Source: Tetrahymena elliotti 4EA
Taxonomy: Eukaryota > Ciliophora > Oligohymenophorea > Hymenostomatida > Tetrahymenidae
Reading direction: 5' to 3'
Length of the DNA stretch: 64,000 bases
Assembly: GCA_000231825.2 (NCBI GenBank)
Contig: JH720329.1
Span: 128,913 to 192,912 of the forward strand
Below are positions 49,950 to 62,284 of this stretch, in pieces. Below the pieces are notes generated by a model that saw only the letters and a list, made by a program, of their open reading frames with translations, had not been told where the DNA came from and made no database searches. A program made the position numbers and the translations under genes. Position 1 is the stretch's first letter; the number at the start of each line of letters is the position of its first letter.

Positions 49950-51402
49950 ATGCAAGAAAAGAAGTTTTAGTTAGAAATTGCAACAGTCAAATGCTGTAGT
50001 CCTTAGAATATTTGCTCTAAGTAGCTTACCATATCTAATAATATGATTTAGCCTGATGGTGATAAGGGTTAGTATTATGGAACTCTTCAATGCTAATAGT
50101 GTAAATAAAATAATTATTTCTTATGGTGCGAATGTGGATCACACATAATAAGCAGAGAGCACTTTTATGATGGATATTAACATGAATGCCCCAATACAAA
50201 ATGCAGAAAGAAATTTTAAATAGTGAAATGCCCAGATTGCTTTAATTATAATTATTTTAAGAACTAAGGCTATGAAATGGGAAGAGTTGTGCAATGCTTG
50301 TAGTGCAACTTTACATTTTAATAGGTAATATGATAATTAAATTATTCAAATGAAATTTAAAATAAAATATATTCTTTTATATAGGTTGCTTGTCATAACT
50401 GCTTTGAAGATTCTTATTTTATTGGAGAATATAGATAATGCATTCCTTTCTAATGTTCTAATAAAAATTGTATTAAAAAAGATCAAACAAGTTAACATAT
50501 AAATTGTCCATCATGCAAATTCCCTAATTTATTTAATTGTGTTAAACCCCTTGAATCTGTTCTGTGTAAAAACCCACAATGTTGCAAGAGATTTATTTAT
50601 ATAAATTGCAACAAATGCAGTGACCCTCTAGTCCATGAGTTAAAAGAGGGAGAAGAAAAATTAGAATTTGGAAAGTAAATTAATCAATTTAAAAATATTT
50701 TTATTTAAAAATTAATTCATATGTAATAATAGAAACCTTGAATGTAAAAAATGTAAATAATATATCTGCTATTTTAGATGCATAGAATGTAAGTGTTTCT
50801 CCATTAAAATTTCTGAGTAAATTCTATCAAAATTTCTATTTATTTTGATATTTTGTTTATTTTTTAAAGCAAATTTGGAGATTATGGAAGAATGACTTGC
50901 TAAAATTCAAACTGTAAAAAAAAGCAAATATTATTAAAGTGCGAAAGAAAAGACTGTAAATCTAGTTTAAATCATATGCCTGATACTATTAGTGAAAATG
51001 TATTTGATCGTGACTGTGATGGCTGCAAGAAGGTAAAATATCAATACAATTTGTATCTTTTATTTAAAAAAATATTTAAAACAGAAAGGATTTTTTATGA
51101 CTTGTCCTTAATGCTCAAGTGGATACTCTTTAATAGCAACTGATTTGTCAAACACAAAATACATAGAATGTTAAAAATGCAATGGTAAAGTAGAGCATAA
51201 TATTAAACACAGCATATAAACATCCTAAGCAGTAGAATGTAAAATATGTCTTGAAAAGCCTGCTATTTATTTAGTTGATGCCTGTAATCATTTATTCGGT
51301 TGTGAAGAATGTGCTTAAACTCTAAAAGGTTAATCTTATAATAATACAGTTAAATGTCCAATTTGCAGAAAATAAGGTCCATTAAGAAAAGTTTTTATCT
51401 GA
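49950..51402 (+). CDS. Cys-rich multi-zinc-ribbon protein with C-terminal RING finger
   Basis: The first legible exon ends at 50324. Several others follow, with introns of 50-80 bases that start GTA. The protein is built from repeated C-x2-C pairs: KCCSPQNICSKQ, LQCQQCK, WCECGS, HECPNTKCRKKF, VKCPDCF, VQCLQCNF, VACHNCFE, NCPSCKF, ECKKCK, TCPQCSSG and others. These look like a chain of zinc-binding ribbons. The last 60 residues are a C3HC4 RING: ECKICLEKPAIYLVDACNHL, FGCEECAQTL, VKCPICRKQG. RING proteins usually act as E3 ubiquitin ligases. The array of zinc ribbons is not a layout I can name. The ATG at 49950 follows a TAG, so an upstream exon is possible. Confidence 0.75.
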
Positions 51403-52382
51403 AATTAACTCAATTAATGTTTTTTTAGAATTGATGTAAAATGCTTTCGTTCTATATACCAAACAATTTCTTGCCAATTCTAAGCAAATTTACTCTATTG
51501 TAAAATATTATTATGTTATTTGAAATCATCTTTTTTAACAATTTTAAGGATAGAAAGAAAATGAATGCTGTTTTCTTCATTTTTATTGAATTATTAATTT
51601 ATTAAAATAATTTTAATGGAAAATAAGCTTCAAATTAAGAAAATTTAATTGTTTTTGATTTTGACGGAATTCTTAACTATTTCCTAAACTTCTAAACAGG
51701 ATTTGTTTATAATAAACCTTATCTTTTATAATCAAATCATATTCATTCTGATAAGCAAACAAAGAATTTAAATTAAAAATCATTTTACGATTATTAAAAT
51801 TTTGAGAATAGCGAAATTCTAGGAATTATTTTTAAAAATAAGAGGTTACCTCAGTAATTGGTTCAAACTGTCAAAATGATGTTTTACTCAATAAATAAAA
51901 AGCTAATAATTTTGAGGAAAGTTAAATAGAAAAACTCAGACATTTTTTTAAAATATTTGTTGAAGAACAAATAAAATTTAAAATTATTATTGATGTAATT
52001 TCACCAAAATCAAAAAAAATACAATTTCTTTATTCAAATTTGTATTTTTGATGACATCCGCTTTTGCCTAAATAAGCCATTATTGTTAAATCCAAATTAT
52101 TTTCAAACAAATTGTGTACCTTTATTGAAATATTTTCGAATTCATTTTTAAATGATTAGATTTAATATTTAATTTAAAAATAAATACTATTTGGAAATTG
52201 AATCTCTTTAATTGTTGAAATATTTATTTTTTGTTTGTTTCTAAGGTTTTTAAGTTATTCTATTTGTTAATAGTGCATTTAAATTTCATTCTAAACAATA
52301 AAATAAATTTAATGATTTATTAAAAAAATAACTAAACATAATATACATTATAAATAATTGTAAAAGGATTAGATTTTAAATA
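51403..52382. other. Convergent intergenic region, no gene seen
   Basis: 3' flanks of the plus-strand RING gene and the minus-strand WD gene. AT-rich, no recognisable coding or RNA feature. Confidence 0.45.
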
Positions 52383-53414
52383 TCAAAGAGCTACAACTAT
52401 GTCTGATTGAGGATGGATAGCTGTAATTTATAATTAACTTGTAGTTTCTAAATCGCTTATTTAATTGAGTTGAATATCTTCAGGAGTGTTTGATTTTACG
52501 CCACAGACTGCAAGAACTCTGTTATCAAGTTAAGCTAAATGAAGGAAGAAAGATTATCCTTGTTAAATAGCAAAATTTAACTTGCCCTTTGCTTCAGATA
52601 CACGAGCTTTTTACTAAATATCATATGTTTATACTGAAATATCAGACTCTTTGGTGATTTAATAGATAATAAATTAGTGATCATTTTTCTTTTCAATTCT
52701 AGCCTTGATTGCATTTTCTGCAAATGAAATAGATTCTATTTTTTCTCCAGAGTAATCAGATTCACCGAAACGAGACTTGCAAAGCAAATGAACTACATAT
52801 CTCTTTTCGAGAGTTTCGCTATCTTTCATTTAGTATAAGAAAACAACAGTTTCTTAAAATTCTAGTATTGAAATTAAATGGCTTTCAAAAGGTACCCATA
52901 AATTGGTTAAATCGTGCATATTTCTAAGATCGAAGAGCTTAATTTTAGAATAGCTATCACCTGAAATGCAGTATGAAGTGGTTTCATTGACAGTGATATC
53001 CTTGAATGCTTGCTAAATGGCTAAATTGTTAGAATTTTGATATTCAGGATAAAGATCTCCTTCTTTTTTGAGAATACTATCAATATGGAAGCTATAGATA
53101 TCTCCGTATTTATCAGTGGTAAAATGAGTGTTTGTCTAGTTATGGTAGAAAGAATGGGTGATCTTTTTGGGGAGAATTGAGCTATTTACTAATTTCAAAT
53201 TATCTCCTTCTAAAATCCAGAATTTAATGGATTTGTCAAAAGAACCTGTGTAGAAATATTAAGTTTCTCCATATCTGAATGTTCCATAAGTTGAAATCTT
53301 ATCAGTATGAATATTTTTTTAGAGAACTAACTTGCTAATTTTGCTTTCACCTTCATAAAAAGCTATCAAAACTGAAGTATTTTAAAAAGCTACAATACTA
53401 TGTCTGAATGCCAT
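52383..53414 (-). CDS. WD-repeat protein resembling tRNA m7G46 methyltransferase subunit (Trm82/WDR4)
   Basis: Intronless, 343 residues, starting MAFRHSIVAFQNTSV. WD-type blades are visible: YTGSFDKSIKFWILEGDN, HFTTDKYGDIYSFHID, YCISGDSYSKIKLFDLRNMH and ESHLISILEF. The combination of a KYGDIY strand, then FKDITVNETT with SGDSYSKIKLFD, then WVPFESHLISIL corresponds to the order in Trm82/WDR4 (GD-YGNVY, DRDEKIRVS, GH-FVSSL). That protein supports the catalytic Trm8/METTL1 in tRNA m7G46 formation. The match is by pattern only and the length fits. A generic seven-blade WD protein is the alternative. The catalytic partner is not in this window. Confidence 0.6.
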
Positions 53415-54061
53415 TTTAATATGTAATCTAATCTTACTTTAATTTGTATTTATATGTTAAATTAATATACTCTCTATTGATAAATTTATTTATGAGCTAA
53501 AACGAAAAATTTTTTTTATTTTTAGATTTTTAGTAGATGCTTTATGTTTTAGATAGCAGTCCAAATTATGAAATTATCATTAAAATACATAAAGATTATC
53601 TGCAAAACAATTTAACAATATTTATAAAAAACACTACTGCGAAAACAACATAAGCAGTGAAAATCTAATACCTCTCCCATTTTTTTCATTTAAATAGAAA
53701 GTACATGTACAAGAAGTATCATCACAGTAAATCTAAAAACTGACAATAGAATATCTCATGCATATTTATATACAAATCATTTTTTCAACCAAAAAAGTTG
53801 AATTGAAATAAAAAATAATCATTTAGTGATTTATCAAATCAATTAGAATATGGTCTTTTAACATTTATTTTAGAAAAAGAAATAATAATAAAATCACAAT
53901 TCATTAAAAAGTCCTAATATATTTTTCATTAAAAAGTCCTTATATATTTTTTAAAATACTTTTTTCTTAAAAAAAACAAAGGGAAAAAATTTAATTTTAA
54001 TTGAAGAAAATTATAATTTAAAAAAAAAAAATCAAAAAAAAAATTTGAGAAAAATAAAAAA

Positions 54062-55870
54062 ATGCATAATTTTAACAGAGAAATGTAAAACAGAAACTAA
54101 AATAATAATTCAGATTTCTACTTTAATTATTTATAAAACATCAATAATAATTAAAACCATAATATCCCTTATTAAAACCTCAACAACTAAAATTTCCATC
54201 AGCAAAATCCCTCATAAAATTAGCTGTATTATTAATTTGGAAATAATTACATGCCATAAAATAATTTCATTAACTTGCAGTAAATTTCATAAGTAGGAAG
54301 CGAAGAAAGTAAAATTTAATCATAAGTTTAAAATACAATAAATAAAGATACTCAAATTTATGCAAATAGTTATGATAATAGGGGAGCAAATTAAGAATTA
54401 TTATAGTAAAATAAAGCAAAAACAAGAGATGTAGATACTCAATTACTAAATGATAATAACCAGAACGCTTACAATAATTAAAATAATTAATAGTTTTATA
54501 ATAACAACAACTAAAATCAAATAAATAATAATAACAACAACAATTATGGTAATAACTATAATTAATTCTTTAACAATAATAATAATTAGAACATTTAATA
54601 AATAAATAGCAATAATAATTATAGGAATTAAGAAATTAATAATTAATAATTTTAATTTCTGTAAAATCCAGGAGGATAGAACATAAACTAGAATAATGCT
54701 AACTCTAAAAAATCTGAATGGAATAACGAATATGTAGATATACCTTACTTTAAAGATTTATCAATTCCTATTCCCTCTTTTGTGGATAATTAAACAATGA
54801 ATATGCTTAGGTAGGGATTTGAAAAAGTCAATTAATAGATTGAAGAATATTTATCAAATAGTAGTAGAGATAATGATTAGATAACAAATTAAATTTAAGA
54901 AAAATTTAGAAACAAAAATCAAATATAGGAAGCAATTAGTTCAAACAATAATTTAGATTTTTATTTATCCTCTTAAGAATATTCAGAATTTGAAAGGAAC
55001 TAGTAGAGTGTAATTAAATCTTATGGAATAACTGAATAAAATTACATATCGAATAACTAAGAAATTGGTAATAAATTGATAGATTTTATTTTGAAGATTT
55101 AAGTTTCAAATTAAGACTCAGAAGACAAATTTGAATTGGAATTTAAAGAAGCAAAATAAAATATTACAAAATGTAAGTTCAGATATTTGTTAGAGAAATT
55201 GGATTTTCAAGTTGATATTGAAAAGATATAGAAAATTGCTTAATATAGCTGTGATTAATGCAAAAAAATTAATTAAAATATTCATTTTAATGAAACTAAT
55301 TTCTAGGCTTTTGGATTTGATTTTAAGAAAGACAAATTACTCAAAACATTGTTATATGCAATTATGTAAAATTCCATTGTCAATAAGGGTTAATAATATT
55401 CTAAAAAATACTTAATTCAATAATTGAGTAATATTAATTTAAAATCTGAATCTTTAGAAGTAGATAATTTCATTATAAGATAAATATTTCTAAGATTTTA
55501 CAGCAAGATTAATTCTAGCCAAGCAAAAGCCTAAAAATTTTTAGATAAAATTTTTGAGTTTGAATTTTTATCTTCTGTTCTTCTCGGGTATTACAAAAGA
55601 AGAGCTAAATTTTTTTGTGGAGCCAAAAGTATTTAAGAAAATGCTTTTGAAATGTTTAAAATATTTATTAATGAATTCTTTCTAGATTTAGTAGTAATTG
55701 ATTCTTATTCTAAATAATATAGTTAAATGACAAAAAAAAAATAAAAGCGATATGAGCTCCTCATTTACACAGAATAGAACATCAAAGCTGAAGTAGGAAA
55801 TGTTTTTATAATAAATAATTTGAAAAGCTTTATCTTTCAGTAAATAAAAAAATATAAAGCACATAATTGA
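54062..55870 (+). CDS. N/Q-rich prion-like protein with folded C-terminal part
   Basis: A single open frame of 602 residues with no TGA. Residues 1 to about 220 are dominated by Asn and Gln (for instance NNNNNNNYGNNYNQFFNNNN), with Tyr scattered as in prion-like, condensate-forming domains. The rest is balanced in charge and looks globular and helical: VDIPYFKDLSIPIPSFVDN, KFRYLLEKLDFQVDIEKIQK, FLDKIFEFEFLSSVLLGYYK, FEMFKIFINEFFLDLVVIDS. A short Cys pair (SCDQCKK) is the only metal-binding hint. No RNA-recognition motif or known fold was recognised. Many Gln codons are TAA or TAG, so standard-code searching shows nothing but fragments. A role in RNA granules would be a guess from composition alone. 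Confidence 0.75.
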
Positions 55871-56600
55871 TAAAAAATATACATTCTATTTTTCTAAATT
55901 GTCTATCATAAATTGGAATGTAATGATAGCTAGCTATCATGAATATTATTTAATAATAATATTATGATTATTTTATTATATTTTTTGCATTACTTTAAAT
56001 TTATTGGATCAAATCTATCATCTACCTGTTTTATTTTTTTACTTTGATTTTTTTGGCTTTTGATCAAAAACTATTTAATCAATTTCATTCTAATTTACTT
56101 ACTAGTTGTCTAGTTGTGCAAAAATTTGTTGAGTTTTACTTTCCTAAAATATTTTATTTGCTTCTATTTTTATTAGAAAATATATTTATAAATCCATAAT
56201 TTTTTAATTTTAATATTATTTAATTAACTTTCAAAATTTTTTAAGATAAATAAACTAAAGAAATAAATATTTTTAGGAAGTAAACTTTTAAAAAATATAA
56301 AATATTTTGAAAAAAACTTTCACTCAATTAGAAATATTTACATATGAACAAGTAAAACAAGATATGGTAAATTAACCTTAATTTAGAAAAACCTTTTTGA
56401 TTTATAGCATATTTCTTTAAAGCCCTGTTCGCTTACTGAAAAACACCATATCTTACTTATAATGAGATATCTGTACTATTTTCGAGATGATTTTATTCTA
56501 GAAATACCCAATCCTACAATTTAAAGCACCTCTGTTGATCTATTAGCCTAAAATCTAAATTCAATGTGAAATACAAAGAAACCTATCTTAAATCCCAATT
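55871..56600. other. Intergenic, no gene seen
   Basis: 3' flank of the N/Q-rich gene. AT-rich with many TGA, no recognised feature. Confidence 0.4.
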
Positions 56601-56631
56601 AAAAAATAAAAGAGTACTAACTAAAAAATCA

Positions 56632-57540
56632 TCAATAAATTATCCATTGTTTATTTTATGCAACTATCTTCTTTTTTGCTTCCTCAATCAAATCAGTTCT
56701 TAACCTCCTAGATTCCTTATTGATCCTTTGAACAATTCTGATATTCCTATCAATACAACTCCCCAACTTCTAATAAAACTATGAAATAATTAATCTCAGA
56801 TGATCCAAATTCCTATTAAGTCAATCGAAATTCCCAAACACACTAATTGCACTATCAAAACCTACTTCTAATCACATAAATGTTTTGTAAATTTCAACCT
56901 TTGTCAACTGATATTTATTTCCAAATTTTCTTTTTTTCATATTTTTCTTTTCTAATCAATGATAAGGATCTGTATTTTCTGCATTTCCAGGTATTTTTTG
57001 ACTCAATGCCAATCTAAATTTAAAAACCTAACAGCATAAAATGAATGTATAAACATATTTTAAAATTCAATAATAACTTTGTTTAAGAATCTACATGATA
57101 TTTTTACAAATAATTAATTCACATTTTTCTTATTTTTTCTCCTCTTTCCACACTTACATTTTATAAATTTAGGATAATTTTTGTTTTTTTTGAATTAATT
57201 AAAAAGATGTATAATAAAAGATGGCCGAAAGGTAATTTAACTAATAAAACTTTGCAATCTACAACACTAAATTGCTTACATGAATTAAAGAACAAAGTCT
57301 CTCATTTGATTTCACTTTTTAAGTTACCCCTTAAACTATAAATAATTAAGTACACTTCTGGTATTTGATGAATTCACAGAAAATTGCTACCCTACCTCAT
57401 ATTTTAATTACAATCCAAGCATAAACAATAATATTCTTTGAGTTACTTCAAATTTATCACATATAGAATCGAAAAATAGTCTTAATTTATGCTAAATCAA
57501 ATTGAGGATTTTTAAAATGAGAGAATAATATTTACAAAGG
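56632..57540 (-). pseudogene. Decayed coding sequence with three in-frame TGA codons
   Basis: On the minus strand one frame reads LALSQKIPGNAENTDPYH, TGA, LEKKNMKKRKFGNKYQLTKV, EIYKTFM, TGA, LEVGFDSAISVFGNFD, TGA, LNRNLDHLRLIISQFYQ and RIVQRINKESRRLRTDLI before a final TGA at 56632. The stops are at 56956, 56872 and 56821, all in the same frame. Elsewhere the frame is clearly protein-like and contains TAA/TAG as Gln. Further upstream (57200-57540) other frames contain NPQFDLAQIKTIFRFY and DKFEVTQRILLFMLGL. It looks like a multi-part gene that has lost function. The protein is not identified; a mobile-element origin is possible but not shown. Confidence 0.45.
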
Positions 57541-58523
57541 ATCAAATAAAAGAGGTGATAAATTTAAAAAAATAAAGATAATTAAATATTTATTATTAAA
57601 GGTTTGAGAATAAGATAATAAAAAAATTCAGAGAGTTAAAAAAAATAGTAAAATTCAAATCAAAAACTGAATAAAATTTTTAGTAATTTTTAGGTTTCAA
57701 AAATTTTCTTGTTAAAAATATTTCTAAAAATTTTATTGAATTGAATTTACAAATATATATTTTCTGTTGAGTATTTTACAAAGTCTTTCTTAATTGAATA
57801 AGAGCAAATTTTTTGTACTACTTTCTTTAGGACAATTATTTAGCTTAAAAGATTGATTGGTTATTATCACATAAATTTCTACTTGAAAATAAATCGGCTT
57901 TCAATAATTTTTTTTATATTGTTAGCAATTAATGAATTTAATTGATATAAAATTGATTTAAAATAAATCATTCTTTTCTCCTTCCTAATTTCACCTTTTT
58001 ATACAGAAATTCAACAAATTGAAAAAATTAAAAAGGATTTCATGGTTCAAAACTTAAATATTACTTATTTTTGTCTTTTTCAGATTAATAAAAACATTTG
58101 TATTCTTTATTTATTCTAGATTTTTACTTTAATCTTTAAAGTAAAAAAAATGTCTGAATTAAAATGAATAAATAATTTATTTCTATCTAAAAGCAGGAAA
58201 TATTTTTAAAAATTATTCATAAAATAGCCAAAGAATTTTAATTTTTTGTTAAATTTTAAAGGATAAATTTCCTTTTTATAAATCAAAGGATCAAGATAAA
58301 AAAATAAAAATTTTGGAATAGTTTTAGAATAAATTAATACAGATTAAGAATATTTTTTAAAATATTTAAAAATAATTTGAAAAATAACAATTAATAGATT
58401 TATAACAAGCTAAAAAACATCTTAAATTTATTGATTGTATTGCATATTAGAGAATATGTATTTATTAGAAAATAATTTAGTTTCTTTATAAGAATAAATT
58501 TTTATTGTTTTAAAAAATCTAAA
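57541..58523. other. Intergenic, no gene seen
   Basis: 3' flank of the U1-70K gene. AT-rich, no recognised feature. Confidence 0.4.
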
Positions 58524-61049
58524 TCAATTATCTTTTTTAGATTTTTTCTCTTTTTTGCTGCCTTTGTCTTCTTTTTTATCATCTTTTTTTTCTTTTTTCT
58601 TCTTCTTCTTTCTATCACGATCATTATCCCATTCTCCTTCTTCGGCTCCCCTGATTTCGCCTTCTTCTTCATTAATTTAATTTCCATCACGATTGTAATT
58701 GGATCTTTTACTATCTTTTTTAGATTTCTTTTCTTTTCTCTCTTATCTTTCCTCATTTGTTGGGAAAATATTGTTGCCATTATCTTCATAATTTCTGCTT
58801 CTGTTATCAGCTAGAGGAGAGCGAGATCTACTCTTTCTTGATTTCTTAGAATTTTTCAATGAACCATTATTTTATGAAAGGTTTCTTTCTCTAGAGTTAT
58901 CTCTGCTTCTAGATCTTTATCTATTTGGAGGAGATCTGCTTGCCTTTCTTAAAGGGGCTTCATGAGAGTTTCTGTCATTTCTATCTAGAGATCTACTTTT
59001 ATTTCTCAAAGGCTTGGCAGAAGGTGATCTGCTCTTTTTATTGTTACTTCTGCTTCTGCTTCTAGAAATGCTGTACTTTCTGTACTTTTCTCTAGAGTAG
59101 CTTCTACGAGAAGGACTTCTTCTTCTTGATGGAGAACGGCTTTTACGAGAATAGCTTCTTCTTGAATTACTACGACGTGAGTGATAAGATGAACTTCTAG
59201 CTCTTCTTTTCTTTGTTTCGGCATCACTATCATCACTATTATAGCCATTTTCTTCACTAAGAGATCTAGCTCTAGATTTTCTGGAATCACCTATTTAAGT
59301 TAAAAAAATGTATGATGGGATTGATCTCTCTCTTCTCATTTATATTGATTTTTACAAAATATTTTATTATCTTAATTATTTATTCATCTCTGAATAGCCA
59401 TATAATATCACCATAATTCTCAAATCAAATCTAACAAATTCATATCATTGATAGATTGATTGTTTGATAGATTATATTCATTCATTTCAGATTACTATGT
59501 TTGATTCAATTTGTTTCGTAGAATCTTAGAAATTTATTTGAAATTCTTTATGATTTTATTCTATTAGTAAGTAAGATTCTTAACAGCTATAAATTAAATG
59601 GTAAGCAAAAGTAATAAAGTTTTTAAGGAAGTAAGTAAGTAATTGCTTAAGAGTGGAATAGACTCACTTTTTTGGTATTTGTTTTAAACTGATTGATAGA
59701 GTGTAATTTTACTAAAGATTATTTGTTTGTTTGTTTGTTCCTATTCATTCAATCTTAAAATATTTTCAAATAAGTCAGGAATGGATGGATATCTTTTGGA
59801 AGTTTGCATGATGCTTGGATACAAACAAACAAACAAACAAAGAATTAATATGCTTGAGTAAAAATAAATTTGCTAAAAAACTAAATGATGAATGTGATTA
59901 TTAACTACCTTTATTTTTACTGACAACTAATGTATTTATCTTAAAAAACCTATTATAATCTTTGGTATAGTTTGCTATTTATTTTTCCTCTTACCTTATT
60001 CACTTTAGTAAAAACATTGCTGAAATCAATCGCTACAAAGGCGGATAAATGACATGATTGTGCAAAATTTAATGAATGACTTAAAATCAAAAAAATTGGT
60101 TTACCGTTGTTGTTAATTTAATCAAACTTTAATGAACAAATCAACTGAATTAAAAAAATTTTATATTAAATAAGAAGCATTCATCATTACCTAATCCTCC
60201 GCCAAATCTTCTGGGTCTAAAACTTAAAATTGTACGACCTCTTTCGATATCGACACCAATTCTTCTGCCATCAATTTTCTTTTCGTGAGCGTTTTTGTAG
60301 GCTGAAATAAAATCATTTTTTCTTTCGAACTCTATGAAACCATACCCTCTATGCTTTTGGTTTTAGTTTTTAATGATGCGACATTACTTGATAGGACCAT
60401 ATACTTTGAAGTGCTCTTTCAATTTTGATTCATTTACATTGTATGAAATATTTGTAATCAATAATGTTTTATATGGATCAGAAGTTATTTTTGTATCTTA
60501 AAATGGGTTCCACTACTGCATTTCTTCTTTTATTTTTTATTTTAACTTTTCCTTTTTCTCTTTCTTTTCTCTAATCATTTTCTCTTCCTAAGTCTCAAAC
60601 TTCTCACGAGGAGCAGGTGGACCTCTCTCAAATTTCTAAAGAATGTAATCCCACATTCCATTAGATGTGGTTGCATCATAACTTCTGCATTTTGGTTTAT
60701 TCTTTGATTTAATGAATCCAACGTTTCTTTCTTTGAAATAGTTTTAAATTTCTTAAGGGAAAAACTATTTCATAGGTCTCATATAAGGCATAGGTAGCAT
60801 ACCTCCGCCTCCCATAGGAGGCTATCCCATCATATAAGGAGGTGGTGCACCCATTCCAGGAGGTAACATTCCAGGAGGAGGACCTAGCATTGGTGGAGGA
60901 TGCATACCAGGAGGAAGCATCATATTAGGAGGAGGCATTCCACCAGGAGGAATACCACCCATTTAAGGAGGTATCATCATACTAGGGGGTGGTGGTGGCA
61001 TACCTCCCTACATAGGGGGATGAATAACTTAAGGCTATTAGCTAGACAT
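58524..61049 (-). CDS. SNRNP70: U1 small nuclear ribonucleoprotein 70 kDa (U1-70K)
   Basis: Two exons, 61049-60191 and 59290-58524, total 541 residues. Residues about 100-200 hold the N-terminal U1 region: [48 protein letters not shown]. The RRM follows with RNP2 LLITNI, then [16 protein letters not shown] and RNP1 RGYGFIEF. The hallmark [20 protein letters not shown] and RRFGGGLGD closes it. The C-terminal part is Arg/Ser-rich ([13 protein letters not shown]) and ends in a Lys/Asp/Glu run. U1-70K binds stem-loop I of U1 snRNA and recruits SR proteins at 5' splice sites. Two features are unusual: a Pro/Met/Gly-rich extension of about 95 residues before the normal N-terminus, and a 900-base intron exactly at the RRM end. 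The splice GGATTAG|GTAATG to AAATAG|GTGATT is in frame. Confidence 0.95.
59722..59841. repeat. Complementary TTTG/CAAA tracts inside the U1-70K intron
   Basis: A run of TTTG units at 59722-59739 and a run of ACAA/CAAA units at 59821-59841 are complementary and about 80 bases apart. In the transcript they could pair into a stem. The tracts lie in the middle of the long intron. Confidence 0.7.
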
Positions 61050-62284
61050 ACCTAAATATTAATTAATTAATTTTTACTCTTTGATAATTTTTAATAAAGA
61101 TAAAATCTATACAAACGAACTCTTTAATTAATTTATAAAATTTGATCTAATAAATACAAACTAAAATTTGTTTTATTATATTTCTTTGTTCTTTTTTCAA
61201 TCAAAAAATTCCAATCTATCTATAGAGATACTAACAAATATATGTCTAATTACCTTCATAAATCAGATAAATCATTTATCATTTAGTAAATATATCAATA
61301 GATAAATGATAATCATGTTATTTTACTTCAAATATTTGCTTGAGCATCTAATAATTAATATCTGAGTTGAATGCCAATAACACATTAATTGAATTACTTT
61401 TTCTCTTTTTAAATTTTAGTTTTTCCTTGAAATTTAGCTTTTTTGTTGTAATTTAATGGAAATCTTATCTTTACAAAGTAATAAAAATTTATTTTAAAAA
61501 ACCTGTTTATTATTTAAATTTGATTTTTTATAATATCTAATTTGGATACACAATTTTATTTATCTTCTTATTTTAGTTTTATTCTTTTATTTTCATTTTT
61601 AAAATAAAATTAATTTTCCTGTGAAAATACTAATTTCAATTCATCTTTTTTGAACAAATTTTTTTCGAGATTAAATTATTTTAAAAAAAAACATTTAATT
61701 ATTCTGTTTGAAATTACTTTAGAAAAGCTTTTAAGACTGAATTTGATTTAAATTAAATTTACTTGTAATAAAAAATATATTTCAAAACAAAAAATATTTG
61801 CTTTCTAGCATTTTTATCTACATTATTTGAAAAGAAACAAACATGATTTTCTTTTAAATTTTTTTACTCATCAAGAATTTCTTATCAAAATTATTGTTTG
61901 AATATTGAACATTTTGTTTTTTATATGAAATTTTTGAGATTGATATCAAAAAACTAATTCATTTTTATATTTCAAATTTGACATTAAAAAATCTCTATAA
62001 TATTTAAATACTAATAAATTTTTTTAAATTATTTCAAAAATGTAAAAAAATAGCTTGATTTTGACATTTTAGAAAATATTTATTAGTATTTGCTTTCAAT
62101 AGGAATGCCTACTTTTGGTGCTATAAGTTCTATCTCCTAGAGTGAATTTAATGTTTTAGTAAATGCAAATTAATAAATAAATTATTGGTTGATTGACTAA
62201 CTTAGTAGCTTTTAATACTTAGACAAAGTAAAACAAGATATATATACATTAATTATACAAATAAATGTTGAAAAATATATTAGA
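61050..62284. other. Intergenic, no gene seen
   Basis: Between the U1-70K start and the RRS1 stop, both genes on the minus strand. The base just before the U1-70K ATG is preceded by a TTTAG|GT context, so an upstream non-coding exon is possible. Otherwise AT-rich DNA without recognised features. Confidence 0.4.

Noticed and set aside
56632..57000. Nuclear copy of mitochondrial DNA, because TGA would be Trp
   Set aside because: The same frame contains several TAA and TAG codons that must be Gln, which fits the nuclear code and not the mitochondrial one.
58502..59290. Lys/Glu-rich and Val/Glu-rich frames on the minus strand
   Set aside because: They are out-of-phase readings of the Arg/Ser and Lys-rich C-terminal exon of U1-70K, which has a clear family match in the other frame.
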